This document shows, in pieces, positions 62,781-64,000 of a stretch of DNA of 64,000 nucleotides. The notes beneath the pieces are model-generated. The model was given only the letters and a program-made list of their open reading frames with translations, did no database searches and had not been told where the DNA came from. Where the stretch lies: the NCBI RefSeq assembly GCF_030611305.1, contig NZ_JAUWQB010000003.1:1-64000 (forward strand), read 5' to 3'. This stretch comes from Desulfobacula sp. (GTDB lineage: Bacteria > Desulfobacterota > Desulfobacteria > Desulfobacterales > Desulfobacteraceae). The stretch's first letter is position 1. Each line of letters opens with the position of its first letter. Both the position numbers and the translations under genes were made by a program.

Positions 62781-63500
62781 CTAAACAGCAGCACATACCC
62801 GTCCCAATTGTTTTACAGCCAGATCAATATCCCATTTTGATTTATCCCTTTCACCAACAAAGTTGGAACCTGATCTGACCTCAATCACAGGAATGTCATA
62901 GAGTATTGCAATATGGGCACAGGCAGCGCCTTCCATGGCTTCCATCACAGGGGAAAAAGCCGAATAAAGCAAAGCTGCCTGTTTAAAGGAAGATGTGATT
63001 GAAGAGACTGTGATAAAAGGGCCTTTGGTTATATTAATATTGTTTGCTGAGAGCGCCTGGGACAAAATTTCATGGTAATAATCAACCCTTTCTTGTTCAA
63101 ACATATAAATCCCTTTTCTGGTTAAAGGATTTGCATCAATCAAGTCAAAAGGCAGGGGAGCGTTTTCAAGACAATCCGTTTGAATCCCGGTATGGATATA
63201 ATGTTCCCGGGTGGCGATAGCGACATCACCGATATTATAACCTGTTTGCCTGAAGACACCTGCAATACCGGTCTGTAAAATCAGGGCAGGGGATGAGTGC
63301 TCCAGATAGACGGTTAATGCATGGGCGGCATTGAACACTCCCGGACCTGTAATCATAAGGTCATATGTTTTATGGTGCACTTTTCCGGATATGATTGTCA
63401 GCCCGGTTTGGGTCAATCTTTTTGAATCACCCGGGTGTAGGGTCAGAAAATGAGCTATCTCAAAGTGTGTTGCACATAAGATGAGAAGATCAGGATTCAT
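62781..63500 (-). CDS. mqnB: Futalosine hydrolase
   Basis: The 239-residue protein is a nucleoside phosphorylase-fold hydrolase: ITGPGVFNAAHAL, ILQTGIAGVF, then PVMEAMEGAACAHIA (the Glu pair for the ribose and base) and VRSGSNFVGERDKSKWD, the segment characteristic of MqnB. It splits futalosine to dehypoxanthine futalosine in the alternative menaquinone pathway, consistent with menG at 34 kb. The ATG overlaps the aroQ stop by 11 bases; chorismate from the shikimate pathway is the precursor of this route, so the pairing makes metabolic sense. Confidence 0.88.
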   Translation of the reverse strand: MNPDLLILCATHFEIAHFLTLHPGDSKRLTQTGLTIISGKVHHKTYDLMITGPGVFNAAHALTVYLEHSSPALILQTGIAGVFRQTGYNIGDVAIATREHYIHTGIQTDCLENAPLPFDLIDANPLTRKGIYMFEQERVDYYHEILSQALSANNINITKGPFITVSSITSSFKQAALLYSAFSPVMEAMEGAACAHIAILYDIPVIEVRSGSNFVGERDKSKWDIDLAVKQLGRVCAAV

Positions 63501-63939
63501 TGATCATATTTGCGATGGCGTTTAATGCCATCTTATACCCATAATGGCCAAATCCTGAAATCTGGCCTGTGACTATATCAGCCAGCATTGATTTATGGCG
63601 AAAGTCTTCCCTTTTGTAAATATTGGACAAATGAATCTCAACAACCGGGCAGGACAACAAAGCCAGGGCATCTCTCAAAGCAACGCTTGTATGGGTTAAT
63701 GCTGCCGGATTAATTATAATGCCGGCTATATTTTCATTAAAAATCTCGTGAATTTTATCAAGGATTGCCCCTTCATGATTGGACTGAAAAAAATCAAGTT
63801 CCAACCCTAATGGTATCGCCTGTTGCTCAAGATCTGTATTGATCTGATCAAGAGTGAGGGAGCCATATATTTCAGGCTCCCTTTTTCCCAGCATATTGAG
63901 ATTAGGGCCGTTAATCACTTGAATTTTTTTAGTTGCCAT
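63490..63939 (-). CDS. aroQ: 3-dehydroquinate dehydratase, type II
   Basis: The 149-residue enzyme shows all type II signatures: VINGPNLNMLGKREPEIYG (with the catalytic Tyr and Arg), QSNHEGAILDKIHE, IINPAALTHTSVALRDAL and VVEIHLSNIYKREDFRHKS (catalytic His). It makes 3-dehydroshikimate in the shikimate pathway. The ATG at 63939 was preferred over 63969 because the family motif begins five residues later. It overlaps the upstream gene's stop by 11 bases, so the two are translationally coupled. Confidence 0.92.
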   Translation of the reverse strand: MATKKIQVINGPNLNMLGKREPEIYGSLTLDQINTDLEQQAIPLGLELDFFQSNHEGAILDKIHEIFNENIAGIIINPAALTHTSVALRDALALLSCPVVEIHLSNIYKREDFRHKSMLADIVTGQISGFGHYGYKMALNAIANMINES

Positions 63940-64000
63940 AGTTTTGAGCCGCCTCGTAACCCAGTTCAAAAGCTTTAAGATTCTTATCCAGAAAAGCCTT
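63929..64000 (-). CDS. C-terminal end of a probable 2-oxoacid:ferredoxin oxidoreductase subunit (partial)
   Basis: The last 23 codons of a gene entering from the right edge end at TAA (63929-63931). The tail reads FLDKNLKAFELGYEAAQ near its end, which resembles the C-terminus of gamma/IorB-type subunits of 2-oxoacid:ferredoxin oxidoreductases (pattern NLKAFELGYE). The match is short, so this is tentative. It overlaps the aroQ start. Confidence 0.45.
   Translation of the reverse strand, partial: KAFLDKNLKAFELGYEAAQNYGN

Noticed and set aside
1-64000. CRISPR array, tRNA or rRNA genes, insertion sequences
   Set aside because: Intergenic stretches were read on both strands; no regular repeat-spacer pattern, tRNA arm pattern, rRNA stretch or transposase motif was seen.

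Overview
The window looks like chromosome of an anaerobic, sulfate-reducing Desulfobacterota (Desulfobacteraceae-type) bacterium. The strongest reasons are a complete hmc operon with a 16-haem cytochrome c, the electron-bifurcating transhydrogenase pair NfnAB, a GTP-type PEP carboxykinase, several small families typical of strict anaerobes (DUF3786, DUF3842, CooT), and a futalosine hydrolase, which points to menaquinone made by the futalosine route. The DNA is moderately AT-rich. No rRNA, tRNA, CRISPR array, transposase or integrase was found. The species assignment is inference.

Layout. 1-2.1 kb holds a DUF2971 protein and two tiny overlapping genes. 2.3-11.7 kb is housekeeping metabolism: a GcvT-serine hydroxymethyltransferase fusion, DUF3786, a flavin-binding protein, a PHP phosphoesterase, PckG, an enolase-superfamily enzyme, an iron-sulfur flavoprotein and an FKBP prolyl isomerase. 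12.1-13.5 kb is a compact three-gene operon that resembles a HicBA-type toxin-antitoxin module with an extra upstream gene. 13.8-16.9 kb is a thiolase plus an acyl-CoA dehydrogenase (beta-oxidation).

17.0-26.7 kb is an energy and regulation block read on the minus strand: hmcABCDEF (including a 43-residue HmcD with a TTG start), then a tandem universal stress protein, a single-domain response regulator and a histidine kinase, and a separately promoted Rrf2-type repressor. The order recalls the hmc-rrf1-rrf2 locus of Desulfovibrio, with extra signalling genes. Divergently, 27.0-29.3 kb carries nfnAB, closed by a 16-bp intrinsic terminator. 29.4-34.7 kb carries CooT, DUF3842, thymidylate kinase, a COG2509 flavoprotein, QueD, DnaJ and a MenG/UbiE methyltransferase.

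34.7-56.7 kb is the most interesting stretch: a 22-kb minus-strand defence array under one strong-looking promoter. In transcription order it encodes an SNF2-type helicase (DrmD-like), a 1564-residue N6-adenine methylase with target-recognition region (DrmMI/PglX-like), an OLD-family ATPase-Toprim nuclease with a UvrD helicase (class 2 OLD, Gabija-like), an AlbA_2/Schlafen-type ATPase regulator, a 2100-residue COG1205/DUF1998 helicase ending in a possible Vsr-like nuclease domain, a UvrD helicase carrying an N-terminal RelE/ParE-like domain, and a possible 40-residue protein. It has DISARM class 1 and Druantia-like parts but matches neither layout, and a Gabija-like pair is embedded in it. Long perfect palindromes sit at its outer edge and at an internal junction.

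56.9-64 kb returns to housekeeping: NadB, an SH3 membrane protein, a long-chain acyl-CoA ligase, TcdA, TatD, futalosine hydrolase, type II dehydroquinase, and the tail of a probable 2-oxoacid:ferredoxin oxidoreductase subunit cut by the window edge.
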